DNA from: Streptomyces sp. ICC1
GTDB lineage: Bacteria; Actinomycetota; Actinomycetes; Streptomycetales; Streptomycetaceae
Assembly: GCF_003287935.1 (NCBI RefSeq)
Contig: NZ_CP030287.1
Coordinates: 6,162,613 to 6,226,612 of the forward strand
Direction of reading: 5' to 3'
DNA: 64,000 nt
The translations under genes were made by a program, and so were the position numbers. Numbering within the stretch: the first letter of the stretch is position 1; every line of letters begins with the position of its first letter. Positions 25,947 to 35,055 of this stretch are shown piece after piece. The notes under the pieces were generated by a model, which saw only the letters and a list, made by a program, of their open reading frames with translations, made no database searches and was not told the DNA's origin.

Positions 25947-28362
25947 CGAAGCCGCGCGCGACCGCGAGGCCGAGGCCCACGCCGGCACCCCGGGGGGCGT
26001 CCCCGTGCCGCTGGAAGGGGGCGAAGATGCGCTCCTTGGCCTCGTCGGGCACGCCCGGCCCGCGGTCGACGACCCGCACCTCGACCCGGTCGCCGAGGAA
26101 GCTGGCCGCCACCAGGACCTGCTCCCCCGGCGGGCTGTACTTGACGGCGTTCTCGACCACGTTGGCCACGGTCCGCTCCAGCAGCCCCGGGTCCACCGCC
26201 ACCATGGGCAGGCTCTCCGGGACGTCCAGCAGGACGCTGTCCTCGGGTACGCCGCCCAGCGCCATCGGGACCACCTCGTCGAGGTCGATCTCGCGGATCA
26301 GCGGGGTGACGGTGCCGGTCTGGAGCCTGGACATGTCCAGCAGGTTGCCCACCAGGTGGTCGAGGCGGTCGGCGCCGTCCTCGATGCCCTCCAGGAGCTC
26401 CGCCCGGTCCTCCTCGGACCATTCGACGTCGTCGGAGCGCAGGGAGCTGACAGAGGCCTTGATCGAGGCCAGCGGCGTACGGAGGTCATGGCTGACGGCG
26501 GCCAGCAGCGCGGTCCGGATCCGGTTGCCCTCGGCCATCCGCCGGGCCTCCTCGGCCTCCCCGACCAGGCGCTGCCGGTCGAGCACCACGGCGGCCTGGG
26601 CGGCGAAGGCGCCGAGCACGCGGCGGTCCGCCGCGGGCAGCACCCGCCCGGACAGGGCCAGCGCCATGTGGTCGCCGATCGGCATGTCCACGTCGGCGTC
26701 CTCGGGGCGGCCGACCGGGTTCGGGCCGACGCTGCCGGCCGGCTGCCAGGGCTCGACGTCGCTCTCGCGCTCCAGCAGCGCCACCGACTCCATGGCGAAG
26801 GTCTCGCGCACCCGCTCCAGCAGCGCGTCCAAGGTGGTCTCGCCGCGCAGCACGCTGCCGGCGAGGAAGGAGAGGATCTCGGACTCGGCGCGCAGCCGGG
26901 CGGCCTGGTGGGTGCGGCGGGCGGCGGCGTCGACGACGGAGGCCACGGAGCCCGCGACCCCGAAGAAGACCGCGATGGCGACGATGTTCTTGGGGTCGGA
27001 GACGGTGAAGCGGTGGATGGGCGGGGCGAAGTAGTAGTTCAGCAGCAGGGAGCCGACGGCGGCCGAGGCCAGCGCCGGCCAGAGCCCGCCGAGCAGCGCC
27101 GCGGCCACCGTCAGGGCCAGGAAGAGCAGCATCTCGTTGGCGAGGCCGGGGTCCTCGTCGATGTGCGTCAGCAGCGCCGCGAGCAGCAGCGGCAGGATGA
27201 CCCCGGCCACCCAGCCGGCCACCATCCTGGTCCGCCCGAGCCGGGCCGCCGAGCGGACCACGGGCAGGCCCCGGCCCTTGGCGGCCTCCTCGTGCGTGAC
27301 GATGTGCACGTCGAGGTCGGGCCCGGAGTCACGGGCCACGGTGGCTCCGACCCCGGGCCCGAAGACGTAGCGCCAGGAGCGGTGGCGGCTGGAGCCGAGC
27401 ACGATCTGGGTGGCGTTGACCCCGCGGGCGAACTCGAGCAGCGCCTCGGGGACGTTGTCCCCGATGACGTGGTGAAACGTTCCGCCAAGATCCTCGACCA
27501 GCGTGCGCTGGACGGCGAGCTCCTTCGGCGAGGCGGCGGTCAGCCCGTCGCTGCGGGCGATGTAGACGGCCAGGATCTCGCTGCCGGAGCCCTTGGCCGC
27601 CACCCGGGACGCGCGCCGGATCAGGGTGCGGCCCTCGGGTCCGCCGGTGAGTCCCACCACGATCCGCTCGCGCGCCTGCCAGGTGGAGCGGATGTTGTGC
27701 TCGCCCCGGTACTGCTGGAGGTACTCGTCCGCCCGGTCCGCCACCCAGAGCAGCGCGAGCTCGCGCAGCGCGGTCAGGTTGCCGGGGCGGAAGTAGTTGG
27801 ACAGGGCCGCGTCGACCTTGTCCGACTTGTAGATGTTGCCGTGCGCCATCCGGCGCCGCAGCGCCTGCGGGGACATGTCGACCAGCTCGATCTGGTCGGC
27901 CCGGCGCACCACCTCGTCCGGCACGGTCTCCCGCTGCCGCACGCCCGTGATCGACTCCACCACGTCGCCGAGCGACTCCAGGTGCTGGATGTTCACGGTG
28001 GAGATCACGTCGATCCCGGCCCGCAGCAGTTCCTCCACGTCCTGCCAGCGCTTGGCGTTGCGCGAGCCCGGCACGTTGGTGTGCGCCAGCTCGTCCACCA
28101 GCGCGATGGCCGGTTTCCGGGCGAGGAGCGCGTCCACGTCCATCTCCGTGAAGGCCGCGCCCCGGTAGGAGAGCCCCTTGCGCTCGATCTGCTCCAGGCC
28201 GTGCAGCATGACCTCGGTGCGCGGCCGTCCGTGGTGCTCGACGAAGCCGACGACGCAGTCGGAGCCGCGCTCCACCCGGCGGTGGCCCTCCGAGAGCATG
28301 GCGTACGTCTTGCCCACGCCCGGGGCCGAGCCGAGATAGATCCGTAGCTTGCCGCGTCCCAT
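25822..28362 (-). CDS. kdpD: Osmosensitive K+ channel sensor kinase KdpD (3' end corrupted)
   Basis: Membrane sensor histidine kinase that senses low potassium or osmotic stress and phosphorylates KdpE. Domains in order: the KdpD N-terminal domain with Walker A GSAPGVGKT, a universal-stress-like domain, four clustered membrane helices (about 390-490), a GAF-like segment, the phosphoacceptor box AVSHDLRTPLASIK, and the ATPase domain with GPGVPDEAKERIF and GLGLAVARGF. About 846 residues are normal before the snap-back repeat, close to full length. ATG 28362 (MGRGKLRIYLG) is chosen; GTG 28395 is possible. kdpABC and kdpE are not present here, probably because the contig is broken on one side. 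Confidence 0.9.
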
Positions 28363-28450
28363 GCGCCCATTCTCAGGGACATGTGCGCCGATCACGCGCC
28401 GATCGCCACATAGGGGCCGATCCCTGACGGATCCCTGACACCCCCGGGTA

Positions 28451-28492
28451 CGGCCGTGGGCCGCACCCCCGGAGGAGTGCGGCCCACGGCCG
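28451..28492. terminator. 16-bp-stem terminator between DUF3710 gene and kdpD
   Basis: Perfect arms 28451-28466 and 28477-28492 flank a 10-base loop. It lies just beyond the 3' end of the dut/DUF3710 transcript and before kdpD on the same strand. Confidence 0.85.
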
Positions 28493-28523
28493 GAAACGAT
28501 CGCCTCGCGCGGCGGTCAGGGGA

Positions 28524-29309
28524 TCAGCGGACCTCGGTGATCTCCGGGCCGCGCTCCAGCTGACCCATGCCGCCGCCGAAGCGGGAGCCTTCCTGCTCCT
28601 CGGTCGTCTGCACGCCGTCCGGCACCATCTGCGCGTCGTTCGGCAGCTTCAGGACGATCGGGTCCCGCGGGGCCATCGGGCCCTCGCCGCGGACCACGAC
28701 GGTGTCCAGGAAGATCCGCTCCAGCACGCCGGCCGACTCGGGGCGCACCGCGCCCTGGCCGGAGATGACGCCGCGCAGGAACCAGCGCGGGCCGTCCACA
28801 CCCACGAAGCGGACCAGCTGGGCGCCGGTCTGCCCGTCGGGGAGCGGTACGGGCACCTGCGCGCGCAGCTCCCAGCCCAGCGGACCCTCGACCTCGTCGA
28901 TGATGCCGCCCTGCTTGGTGATGCCGTCGGCGATCTCCTCGCGGACCTCGCCCCAGATGCCTTCCTTGCGGGGCGCGGCGAAAGCCTGCAGCTGTACGGC
29001 ACTGTCGCCGAGCACCACGGTCGCGGCGACGATGGCGTCACCGGCGACCTCGACGCGCAGCTCCATGCCCTCGACACCCGGTACGAGGATGCCGCCGAGG
29101 TCGACCCGGCCCTCCTCGGGATTGCCGGGCACCTCGGAGACGTCCCAGGGGCCGTCGGGCCGCGGGGCCGGCGGCAGGTTCACCCTGCGCGGACGGTCCC
29201 CGTCGGTCTCCTCCACGCCGTCCTGCTCATCGGCGCCGACGCCGTCGACGACCTGCTCGGCCGCGCCGCCGTCCTTGACGGAGTCGTTCTTCTTGCGACG
29301 TCCGAACAC
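28524..29309 (-). CDS. DUF3710 protein
   Basis: A 261-residue actinobacterial DUF3710 protein. The N-terminus is basic then acidic and probably disordered (FGRRKKNDSVKD). The folded part has RVNLPPAPRPDGPWDVSEV, LGGILVPGVEGMELRVEV and the conserved WGEVREEIADGI and PRWFLRGVISG. GTG 29309 is one base after the dut stop, so the genes are co-transcribed. Function unknown; its constant linkage to dut is the main clue. Confidence 0.9.
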   Translation of the reverse strand: MFGRRKKNDSVKDGGAAEQVVDGVGADEQDGVEETDGDRPRRVNLPPAPRPDGPWDVSEVPGNPEEGRVDLGGILVPGVEGMELRVEVAGDAIVAATVVLGDSAVQLQAFAAPRKEGIWGEVREEIADGITKQGGIIDEVEGPLGWELRAQVPVPLPDGQTGAQLVRFVGVDGPRWFLRGVISGQGAVRPESAGVLERIFLDTVVVRGEGPMAPRDPIVLKLPNDAQMVPDGVQTTEEQEGSRFGGGMGQLERGPEITEVR

Positions 29310-29310
29310 G

Positions 29311-29844
29311 TCACTGTCCTTCCCGGTCGGATACGACCGAAGCGTAGCCATTCCCACCCTGCTGACCAGCGCCGGATCCGGCCACGGCCGCATGACCTCC
29401 GGTGGAGCCGAAACCCCCCTCGGCCCGCGCCGAGTCGGGAAGCTGTGCCACCTCGTGGAAGCGCACCTTCTCGACCCGCTGGACAACCAGCTGGGCAATG
29501 CGGTCGAAACGCTCGAACCTGACGCTCTCGCGCGGGTCGAGATTGACCACGATCACCTTGATCTCCCCACGGTACCCGGCATCCACCGTCCCCGGGGCAT
29601 TCACGAGCGCGAGCCCGCAGCGGGCGGCCAGGCCCGAGCGAGGGTGCACGAACGCCGCGTACCCGTCGGGCAGCGCGATGGAGACGCCGGTGGGCAGCAC
29701 GGCCCGCTCGCCCGGCTCCAGTTCGGCGGCCACGGTGGTGACCAGGTCGCAGCCGGCGTCGCCGGGGTGGCCGTAGGCCGGAATCGGCACCTCCGGGTCG
29801 ACGCGCCTGATGGCCACGTCCACGCCGGTGTTGTTCTCAGACAT
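29311..29844 (-). CDS. dut: Deoxyuridine 5'-triphosphate nucleotidohydrolase
   Basis: Hydrolyses dUTP to dUMP and pyrophosphate, limiting uracil in DNA and feeding thymidylate synthesis. The 177-residue product shows the five trimeric-dUTPase motifs: PGDAGCDL, HPRSGLA, LVNAPGTVDAGYRGEI, RFDRIAQLV and C-terminal GGFGSTGG. An extra C-terminal tail of about 25 residues follows the last motif. Its ATG overlaps the thioesterase stop by one base (TGATG), so translation is probably coupled. Confidence 0.96.
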   Translation of the reverse strand: MSENNTGVDVAIRRVDPEVPIPAYGHPGDAGCDLVTTVAAELEPGERAVLPTGVSIALPDGYAAFVHPRSGLAARCGLALVNAPGTVDAGYRGEIKVIVVNLDPRESVRFERFDRIAQLVVQRVEKVRFHEVAQLPDSARAEGGFGSTGGHAAVAGSGAGQQGGNGYASVVSDREGQ

Positions 29845-30428
29845 CAGGGGTTCACCTCGAAGGCGCGTGCGCGCCTGACCTGGTCCGGGTCGGCCATCGC
29901 CGCCCGGATCTCCTCGGGCCGTCCGTTGTCGATGAAGTGGTCGACCTTCACCTCGATGAAGAGGGCGTCCGCGCGCAGTGCCACGGGGCCCTCGGGACCG
30001 CCTATTCGGCCGACCGCGCTGCAGTAGATCTTCCGGCCGGCGACGGCGGTGACCTCGGCCTCCAGGTACAGGACGGTGTCCACGGGCACGGGCCGGACGA
30101 AGTCCGTCTCCAGCCGGCCGGTGACGGCGATGACGCGCAGCAGCCAGTTCAGGGAGCCGAGGGTCTCGTCGAGCGCGGTGGCGAGCACGCCGCCGTGGGC
30201 GAGGCCGGGGGCGCCCTGGTGAGCGGCCTTGACGGTGAACTCCGCGGTGACGCGCACGCCCAGGCCCGCGCGGGCCTCGAGGTGCAGCCCGTGCGGCTGG
30301 CCGTGGCCGCAGCCGAAACAGTGCTCGTAGTGCGCGCCGAGGAGCTCGCCGGGTGCCGGGGCGTCGGGGTGCCGGACCGGCGGGGCGGCATCGGCCGGGG
30401 GCGTCAACGCTGTGTTTCGTCCACTCAC
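29844..30428 (-). CDS. PaaI-type hotdog thioesterase
   Basis: A 194-residue hotdog-fold acyl-CoA thioesterase. The N-terminal part carries CFGCGHGQPHGL, with the hotdog core GAPGLAHGGVLATALDETLG and a later ETDFVRPVPVDT strand. Substrate unknown. GTG 30428 (MSGRN) is the likely start; an in-frame extension beyond it lacks coding character. First gene of the thioesterase-dut-DUF3710 operon. Confidence 0.88.
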   Translation of the reverse strand: MSGRNTALTPPADAAPPVRHPDAPAPGELLGAHYEHCFGCGHGQPHGLHLEARAGLGVRVTAEFTVKAAHQGAPGLAHGGVLATALDETLGSLNWLLRVIAVTGRLETDFVRPVPVDTVLYLEAEVTAVAGRKIYCSAVGRIGGPEGPVALRADALFIEVKVDHFIDNGRPEEIRAAMADPDQVRRARAFEVNP

Positions 30429-30486
30429 AGCCGCAGACCTTACCCGCGCGGCTACCCGCCGGTCGCCTCGTGGCAGGCTAGGCCGT

Positions 30487-30948
30487 ATGCAGCCCTCCCC
30501 CGCGCACCACGACGAACGCCTGACCGCCCCCCGCTCCTGGTGGGGCATCGCCGCGCTGACGGGTCTCGCGTGCGCGCTGATGCTGCTGCCGCTGGGCACG
30601 CTGCCGCTGCTGGCCGGGCTGGTCGGGGGCACCGCGCTGACGGGGCTGCTGGTGAGTTCGTACGGATCCCAGCGGGTCCGCGTGGTGGGCGGCGCGCTGG
30701 CCGCCGGGGACGCCCGGATCCCCGTGGCGGCGCTGGGCGACCCGGAGGTGCTCGACCCCGAGGAAGCACGCGCCTGGCGCACGTACAAGGCCGACACCCG
30801 CGCCTTCATGCTGATGCGCAGCTACGTGCCGACCGCGGTCCGCGTCGAGGTCACCGACCCGGCGGACCCGACCCCCTACGTGTACGTCTCCACGCGCGAG
30901 CCGCAGGCCCTGGTGGCGGCGATCCGCGCGGCGCAGGCGGCGGTCTGA
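30487..30948 (+). CDS. DUF3093 membrane protein
   Basis: A 153-residue actinobacterial DUF3093 protein with two adjacent N-terminal membrane helices (about 20-60) and a cytoplasmic beta-rich domain ending in PYVYVSTREPQALVAAI. ATG 30487 lies 58 bp from the divergent thioesterase, so the promoters share this gap. Function unknown. Confidence 0.9.
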   Translation: MQPSPAHHDERLTAPRSWWGIAALTGLACALMLLPLGTLPLLAGLVGGTALTGLLVSSYGSQRVRVVGGALAAGDARIPVAALGDPEVLDPEEARAWRTYKADTRAFMLMRSYVPTAVRVEVTDPADPTPYVYVSTREPQALVAAIRAAQAAV

Positions 30949-31009
30949 CCCCTGGGGCGAGCCGCACGGAACCCCTGCGGGACCCGCCCCCCGATCCGGG
31001 AGGCCGGCT

Positions 31010-31927
31010 TCAGATGCGCGGGTCCGGTCTGAGGCCCTCGATGGCGGCCGCGGCGGCCCCGTCAAGGGCCTGGGTGGGCCGCTCAAGGGGCGGGAGCTCG
31101 CGCAGGGCGCTCCAGGGCACGGCTCTGGTCCGCAGGTCCGCACGTACCTTCTCGGCGAGTTTGCGGGTGTCCCGGCGGTTCATGACCGCGCCGACGGCGG
31201 CGCCCACCATGAACGGCATCAGGTTGGGCAGGTTGCGGAACATCCGCTTCATGATCTGCTGGCGCAGTTCGCGCTTCATCTGACCGCCCAGCGCCGCGTT
31301 CAGCGTCGTCGGCTTGGTCAGGTCGACCCCGCGCTCCTCGGTCCAGGAGGTGAGGTAGGCGAGGCTGCGCTCCTTGAGGTTGCCGGGCGGCCGCAGGCCG
31401 TAGACCTCGTGGAGTTCGGCGATGAGCTTCAGCTCGATGGCCGCGACCGAGGTGACCTCGGCGGCGAGCTCGGCCGGCATCGCGGGCGGCACCGGCAGCA
31501 TGGCCGCCGCGCCGATCCCCGCTCCGACGGTGGACGTCGCGTTGGCGGCGCCGGAGATCAGCTTGTCGGCGAGCTGATCGGGACCGAGGCCCGGGAACTG
31601 CGCGCGCAGGGTCGCGAGGTCCCGAACCGGAACGCGCGGGGCGTTCTCGATGACTCGGTCGGTGAGGTAGAGGGCGGCGGCCCTGGCACTTTCGCCGCCC
31701 TTGCGCACACCGTTCTTGACGGCTTGCAGCCGACGGACCCCGGCGCTGCGCCGGGACCCCTCGCCGGCCTCGGAGGCCGACGGCACCGCCTCGGCGGTGT
31801 CGGGGAGCACGGCGGGTACGCCGGGGGCTCCAGGGCCCGTTTCCAGGTCCTTGGTTCCCTCGCGCGTCTCCGCCGGATCACCAGATTTACGGAAGCGGCG
31901 CTTCCGAAATGGTGTCGAGCCAGTCAC
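31010..31927 (-). CDS. Uncharacterised protein with central hydrophobic segments
   Basis: A 305-residue protein, basic at both ends. It has a disordered Pro/Glu N-terminus (to about 65), then ALYLTDRVIENAPRVPVRDL and a Gly/Ala-rich hydrophobic stretch, ATSTVGAGIGAAAMLPVPPA. The C-terminal half includes RNLPNLMPFMVGAAVGAVMNRRDTR. The pattern recalls EcsC-like or membrane-peripheral proteins, but the family is not certain. It starts 12 bp after the DUF4193 gene stop on the same strand, so they likely share a transcript. Confidence 0.75.
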   Translation of the reverse strand: MTGSTPFRKRRFRKSGDPAETREGTKDLETGPGAPGVPAVLPDTAEAVPSASEAGEGSRRSAGVRRLQAVKNGVRKGGESARAAALYLTDRVIENAPRVPVRDLATLRAQFPGLGPDQLADKLISGAANATSTVGAGIGAAAMLPVPPAMPAELAAEVTSVAAIELKLIAELHEVYGLRPPGNLKERSLAYLTSWTEERGVDLTKPTTLNAALGGQMKRELRQQIMKRMFRNLPNLMPFMVGAAVGAVMNRRDTRKLAEKVRADLRTRAVPWSALRELPPLERPTQALDGAAAAAIEGLRPDPRI

Positions 31928-31939
31928 GGCCGACGCCTC

Positions 31940-32236
31940 TCAGTCGCATTCGCGGCAGATCGGCTGACCGTTCTTCTCGCGTGCCAGCTGGCTGCGGTGG
32001 TGCACCAGGAAGCAGCTCGTGCAGGTGAACTCGTCGGCCTGCTTGGGCAGGACCCGGACGGCCAGCTCCTCGTTGGAGAGGTCCGCGCCGGGCAGGTCGA
32101 GGCCTTCCGCATTGTCGATTTCGTCCAGGTCGACGTTCGAGGACGACTTCTCGTTGCGACGAGCCTTCAGCTCTTCGATGCTGTCGTTGTCGACGTCATC
32201 GTCGGTCTTGCGCGGGGTGTCGTAGTCCGTTGCCAT
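31940..32236 (-). CDS. DUF4193 zinc-ribbon protein
   Basis: A 98-residue acidic actinobacterial protein. The N-terminus is MATDYDTPRKTDDDV. The C-terminal zinc-ribbon-like section has CTSC and ICREC with a His/Arg pair, LVHHRSQLA, between them, typical of DUF4193. A GGGGGAG site precedes the ATG. Role unknown; the zinc site suggests nucleic-acid or RNA-polymerase association. Confidence 0.92.
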   Translation of the reverse strand: MATDYDTPRKTDDDVDNDSIEELKARRNEKSSSNVDLDEIDNAEGLDLPGADLSNEELAVRVLPKQADEFTCTSCFLVHHRSQLAREKNGQPICRECD

Positions 32237-32620
32237 AGTTCGCTCTCCCCCTCTGGGATTTAGCGGGTGTCTCAGCGCACGTAACGCGCGAGAGGCCGGA
32301 CTTGTGCCCGACCTGAGGCGGAGATTTTGCCTCACATCAAGGTCTGTTACTCAATCGACACCCAGCCGCACATCAGAAGGAGCGATTGGCTGGGATGACG
32401 ACCGGGACCGTACACGGTCCGGGGGCCGTCTTGCACAAACGCCACCCCATGTATTTCCCGCCGCTAGGGGGGCCGGAAACCCGGACTTCCCGGGCTTTCC
32501 GGCCCCACCAAGGTCACTGAACGCATCTGTGCGGACACTCGGAACTGTGATCGATCGCACAGAAGTCACTGCCTTCATGACCCAAGCATTCAGCCAACGG
32601 CGAACAAGGGGTGACCGGCG
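32237..32620. other. 384-bp intergenic region holding the DUF4193 promoter side and the cutRS 3' end
   Basis: No gene seen. The part near 32237-32340 is the leader of the DUF4193 transcript, with AT-richer stretches such as TAAATCCC on the minus strand. The hairpin at 32469-32506 serves cutRS. The remaining sequence (32510-32620) has a palindromic GATCGATC and no coding potential. Confidence 0.6.
32469..32506. terminator. Terminator hairpin downstream of cutS
   Basis: Outer arms 32469-32479 and 32496-32506 pair perfectly over 11 bp, and inner arms of five bases extend the stem past a bulge. It lies about 115 bp after the cutS stop on the minus strand. Confidence 0.75.
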
Positions 32621-33865
32621 TCACAAGGGTAGAGTGACGCGCATCACGAGGCCACCGCCCTCGCGCGGGATCGCCTGGATCCTGCCGCCGTGTGCGCGCG
32701 CCACGGAGCGCGCGATCGACAGGCCCAGCCCGACCCCCTTGTCACTGCCCGTACGCTCCGTACGCAGCCGCCTGAAGGGCTCGAAGAGGTTCTCCACCTC
32801 GTACGCGGGAACCACGGGACCCGTGTTCGATACCAGCAGGACCGCCTGGCCGTGCACGGCCTCGGTGGTGACCTCCACCCAGCCGCCTTCGAAGACGTTG
32901 TAGCGGACGGCGTTCTGCACCAGGTTGAGCGCGATCCGCTCCAGCAGCACGCCGTTGCCCTGGACCACGGCCAGCGCCCGCTCCCCCCGGATCTCGATGC
33001 CCTTGGCGTGGGCCTCTCCGCGCGCCTGGTCGATGGCGCGCGAGGCCACCTCGGCCAGGTCCACGGGTTTGCGCTCGATGATCTGGTTGTCGCTGCGGGC
33101 CAGCAGCAGCAGGCCCTCGACCAGCTGCTCGCTGCGCTCGTTGGTGGCGAGCAGGGTCTTGCCGAGCTGCTGCAGCTCCACCGGCGCCCCGGGGTCGGAG
33201 AGGTGCACCTCCAGCAGCGTCCGGTTGATGGCCAGCGGGGTTCTCAGCTCGTGCGAGGCGTTGGCCACGAACCTCTGCTGGGCCGTGAAGGCCCGCTCCA
33301 GGCGGTCGAGCATCTCGTCGAAGGTGTCGGCGAGCTCCTTCAGCTCGTCGTCCGGCCCGTCCAGCTCGATCCGCCGGGTCAGGTCGGAGCCGACCACCCG
33401 GCGGGCGGTCCGGGTGATCTTGCCGAGCGGCGAGAGCACCCGGCCGGCCATCGCGTAGCCGAAGGCGAAGGCGATGATGCTGAGTCCCATCAGGGCCATC
33501 AGCGAGCGGCTCAGCAGGTCGTCCAGCGCGTGCCGGCGCTGTTCGAGGATGCACGCTTCGATCGCGACGTTGAACTGGGTGGCCGTCTGGCCGGACCCGA
33601 TGACACCGGGGCAGGTGCTGGTGACCTGGATGTCCGTGCCGTTGATGATCTTGAACGGCAGCCCGTTGCCCTCGCGCAGCGCCTGCGCCGCCAGCAGGTA
33701 GATGATCGACAGCAGCAGGATGCCGGCGATCAGGAACATCCCGCCGTACAGCAGCGTGAGGCGTATGCGGATGGTCGGCCGCAGCCAAGGGAAGGGACCC
33801 TCGGGCTGGCCGGGGTCCCAGGTCGGTTTCGGTGGCGCCGGTGGTGGCGCCGGGGTCGCTGCCAC
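32621..33865 (-). CDS. cutS: Sensor histidine kinase CutS
   Basis: Membrane sensor partner of CutR. The 414-residue product has a Pro-rich cytoplasmic N-terminus, membrane helix 1 (about 36-60) and a short extracellular sensor loop (about 61-120) with exactly two cysteines, Cys85 (TSTCPG) and Cys105 (IEACIL). Helix 2 (122-142), a HAMP domain, and the phosphoacceptor box ASHELRTPL with His205 follow. The ATPase domain has NAVRYN and GVGLGLSIARS. Linkage with cutR, and with the dut and ferrochelatase region, matches the Streptomyces cutRS locus as I recall it. GTG 33865 starts 5 bases after the cutR stop. Confidence 0.88.
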   Translation of the reverse strand: MAATPAPPPAPPKPTWDPGQPEGPFPWLRPTIRIRLTLLYGGMFLIAGILLLSIIYLLAAQALREGNGLPFKIINGTDIQVTSTCPGVIGSGQTATQFNVAIEACILEQRRHALDDLLSRSLMALMGLSIIAFAFGYAMAGRVLSPLGKITRTARRVVGSDLTRRIELDGPDDELKELADTFDEMLDRLERAFTAQQRFVANASHELRTPLAINRTLLEVHLSDPGAPVELQQLGKTLLATNERSEQLVEGLLLLARSDNQIIERKPVDLAEVASRAIDQARGEAHAKGIEIRGERALAVVQGNGVLLERIALNLVQNAVRYNVFEGGWVEVTTEAVHGQAVLLVSNTGPVVPAYEVENLFEPFRRLRTERTGSDKGVGLGLSIARSVARAHGGRIQAIPREGGGLVMRVTLPL

Positions 33866-33870
33866 CCGCG

Positions 33871-34524
33871 TCAGATCCGGTAGCCGGAACCGGGGACGGT
33901 CACGATGACCGGCGGCTCCCCGAGCTTGCGCCGCAGCGTCATCACCGTCACCCGCACCACGTTCGTGAACGGGTCGGTGTTCTCGTCCCACGCCTTCTCC
34001 AGGAGCTGCTCGGCGGACACGACCGTGCCCTCGCTGCGCATGAGGACCTCCAGCACCGCGAACTCCTTCGGCGCCAGCTGCACCTCCTTGCCCTCGCGGA
34101 ACACCTCGCGCCGGTTCGGGTCCAGCTTGATTCCGGCGCGCTCCAGTACGGGAGGCAGTGCCACGGTGGTGCGGCGGCCGAGCGCCCGTACACGGGCGGT
34201 CAGCTCGGTGAAGGCGAAGGGCTTGGGCAGGTAGTCGTCCGCCCCGATCTCCAGGCCCTCGACCCGGTCGCTCACGTCACCGGACGCGGTCAGCATGAGC
34301 ACGCGCGTGGGCATGCCGAGCTCGACGATCTTCCGGCAGACGTCGTCGCCGTGCACGAGCGGGAGGTCCCGGTCGAGCACGACCACGTCGTAGTCGTTGA
34401 CTCCGACGCGCTCCAGGGCCGCGGCGCCGTCGTACACGACGTCCACGGCCATGGCCTCCCGGCGCAGTCCGGTGGCCACCGCATCGGCGAGCAGCTGCTC
34501 GTCCTCGACGACGAGTACGCGCAC
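33871..34524 (-). CDS. cutR: Response regulator CutR
   Basis: OmpR-family regulator of exactly 217 residues. The receiver domain has the acidic pair EDE (7-9), phosphorylated Asp51 (VVVLDRDLP), Thr in MLTASG and Lys in LPKPFAF. The winged-helix domain carries EFAVLEVLMRSEGTVVSAEQ and VVRVTVMTLRRKLG. GTG 34524 is preceded by AGGAAGGAAA. CutRS has been linked in Streptomyces to secretion and envelope quality control; the target genes here are not identified. Confidence 0.9.
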   Translation of the reverse strand: MRVLVVEDEQLLADAVATGLRREAMAVDVVYDGAAALERVGVNDYDVVVLDRDLPLVHGDDVCRKIVELGMPTRVLMLTASGDVSDRVEGLEIGADDYLPKPFAFTELTARVRALGRRTTVALPPVLERAGIKLDPNRREVFREGKEVQLAPKEFAVLEVLMRSEGTVVSAEQLLEKAWDENTDPFTNVVRVTVMTLRRKLGEPPVIVTVPGSGYRI

Positions 34525-34589
34525 GTCGTTTCCTTCCTCAGTGCCCGTCAGGGCAGGCGTGTGATGCGTCGTCCATCCTGCCCCTTTCG

Positions 34590-34607
34590 GCCGTAAACCG
34601 GCTGTAA
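34590..34607 (-). promoter_or_regulatory. Direct repeat upstream of cutR, candidate CutR site
   Basis: Plus-strand GCCGTAA (34590-34596) and GCTGTAA (34601-34607) recur at an 11-bp step, one helical turn, about 66 bp before the cutR start. OmpR-type regulators usually bind such direct repeats, so this may be an autoregulatory site. Based on spacing only. Confidence 0.45.
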
Positions 34608-34770
34608 GACGCCACACGGGGGGTGCCCGAGGGACGGAAGTGAGGATTCCCTTGCCTCATGAGGTTTCTGGGTCCGGGGCGGCGGGGAGGACGACTTCAC
34701 ACCCCGAACACTCCCTGACGGCGGACCGCCACGTCCCGCCGCCGACCCACGAAGAGGGGGCGAACCCACC

Positions 34771-34944
34771 ATGGACGCATTCACCGCGGGTCTCCTGCAG
34801 CGCATCAGGAGCACGCAGTCCGACCTCAGGCAGGCTCGTGAGACGGGCGACGACTTCCTCGTGGAAGTGGAACAGGCGGAGCTGGAAGACCTCCAGCGCA
34901 TCGCCGCCGATCACGGCGTTCCCGTCACCGTCTCCGCCTGCTGA
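34771..34944 (+). CDS. Small conserved-looking protein, 57 residues
   Basis: A short frame opening MDAFTAGLLQRIRSTQSDL and ending VPVTVSAC. It is mostly helical, alternating Gln/Asp/Glu and Leu, and looks like a small amphipathic helical pair. GAAGAGGGGG lies before the ATG. A hairpin follows 33 bp after the stop. Codon positions follow streptomycete bias, which supports a real gene; family and function not known. Confidence 0.7.
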   Translation: MDAFTAGLLQRIRSTQSDLRQARETGDDFLVEVEQAELEDLQRIAADHGVPVTVSAC

Positions 34945-34976
34945 CACCGGTCACCGCCGATCCCACACACCCCCGG

Positions 34977-35007
34977 ACCCCGAAGGCCGCCATCCGGCCT
35001 CCGGGGT
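34977..35007. terminator. Terminator hairpin shared by the small gene and the inositol phosphatase
   Basis: Arms 34977-34988 and 34996-35007 pair with one mismatch around a seven-base loop. It lies between convergent stops at 34944 and 35056. Confidence 0.7.
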
Positions 35008-35055
35008 TCCTTCCTGTGCGCGCGGGGGCGGCCCTCCACGCGGCGCGCCGGCCGC

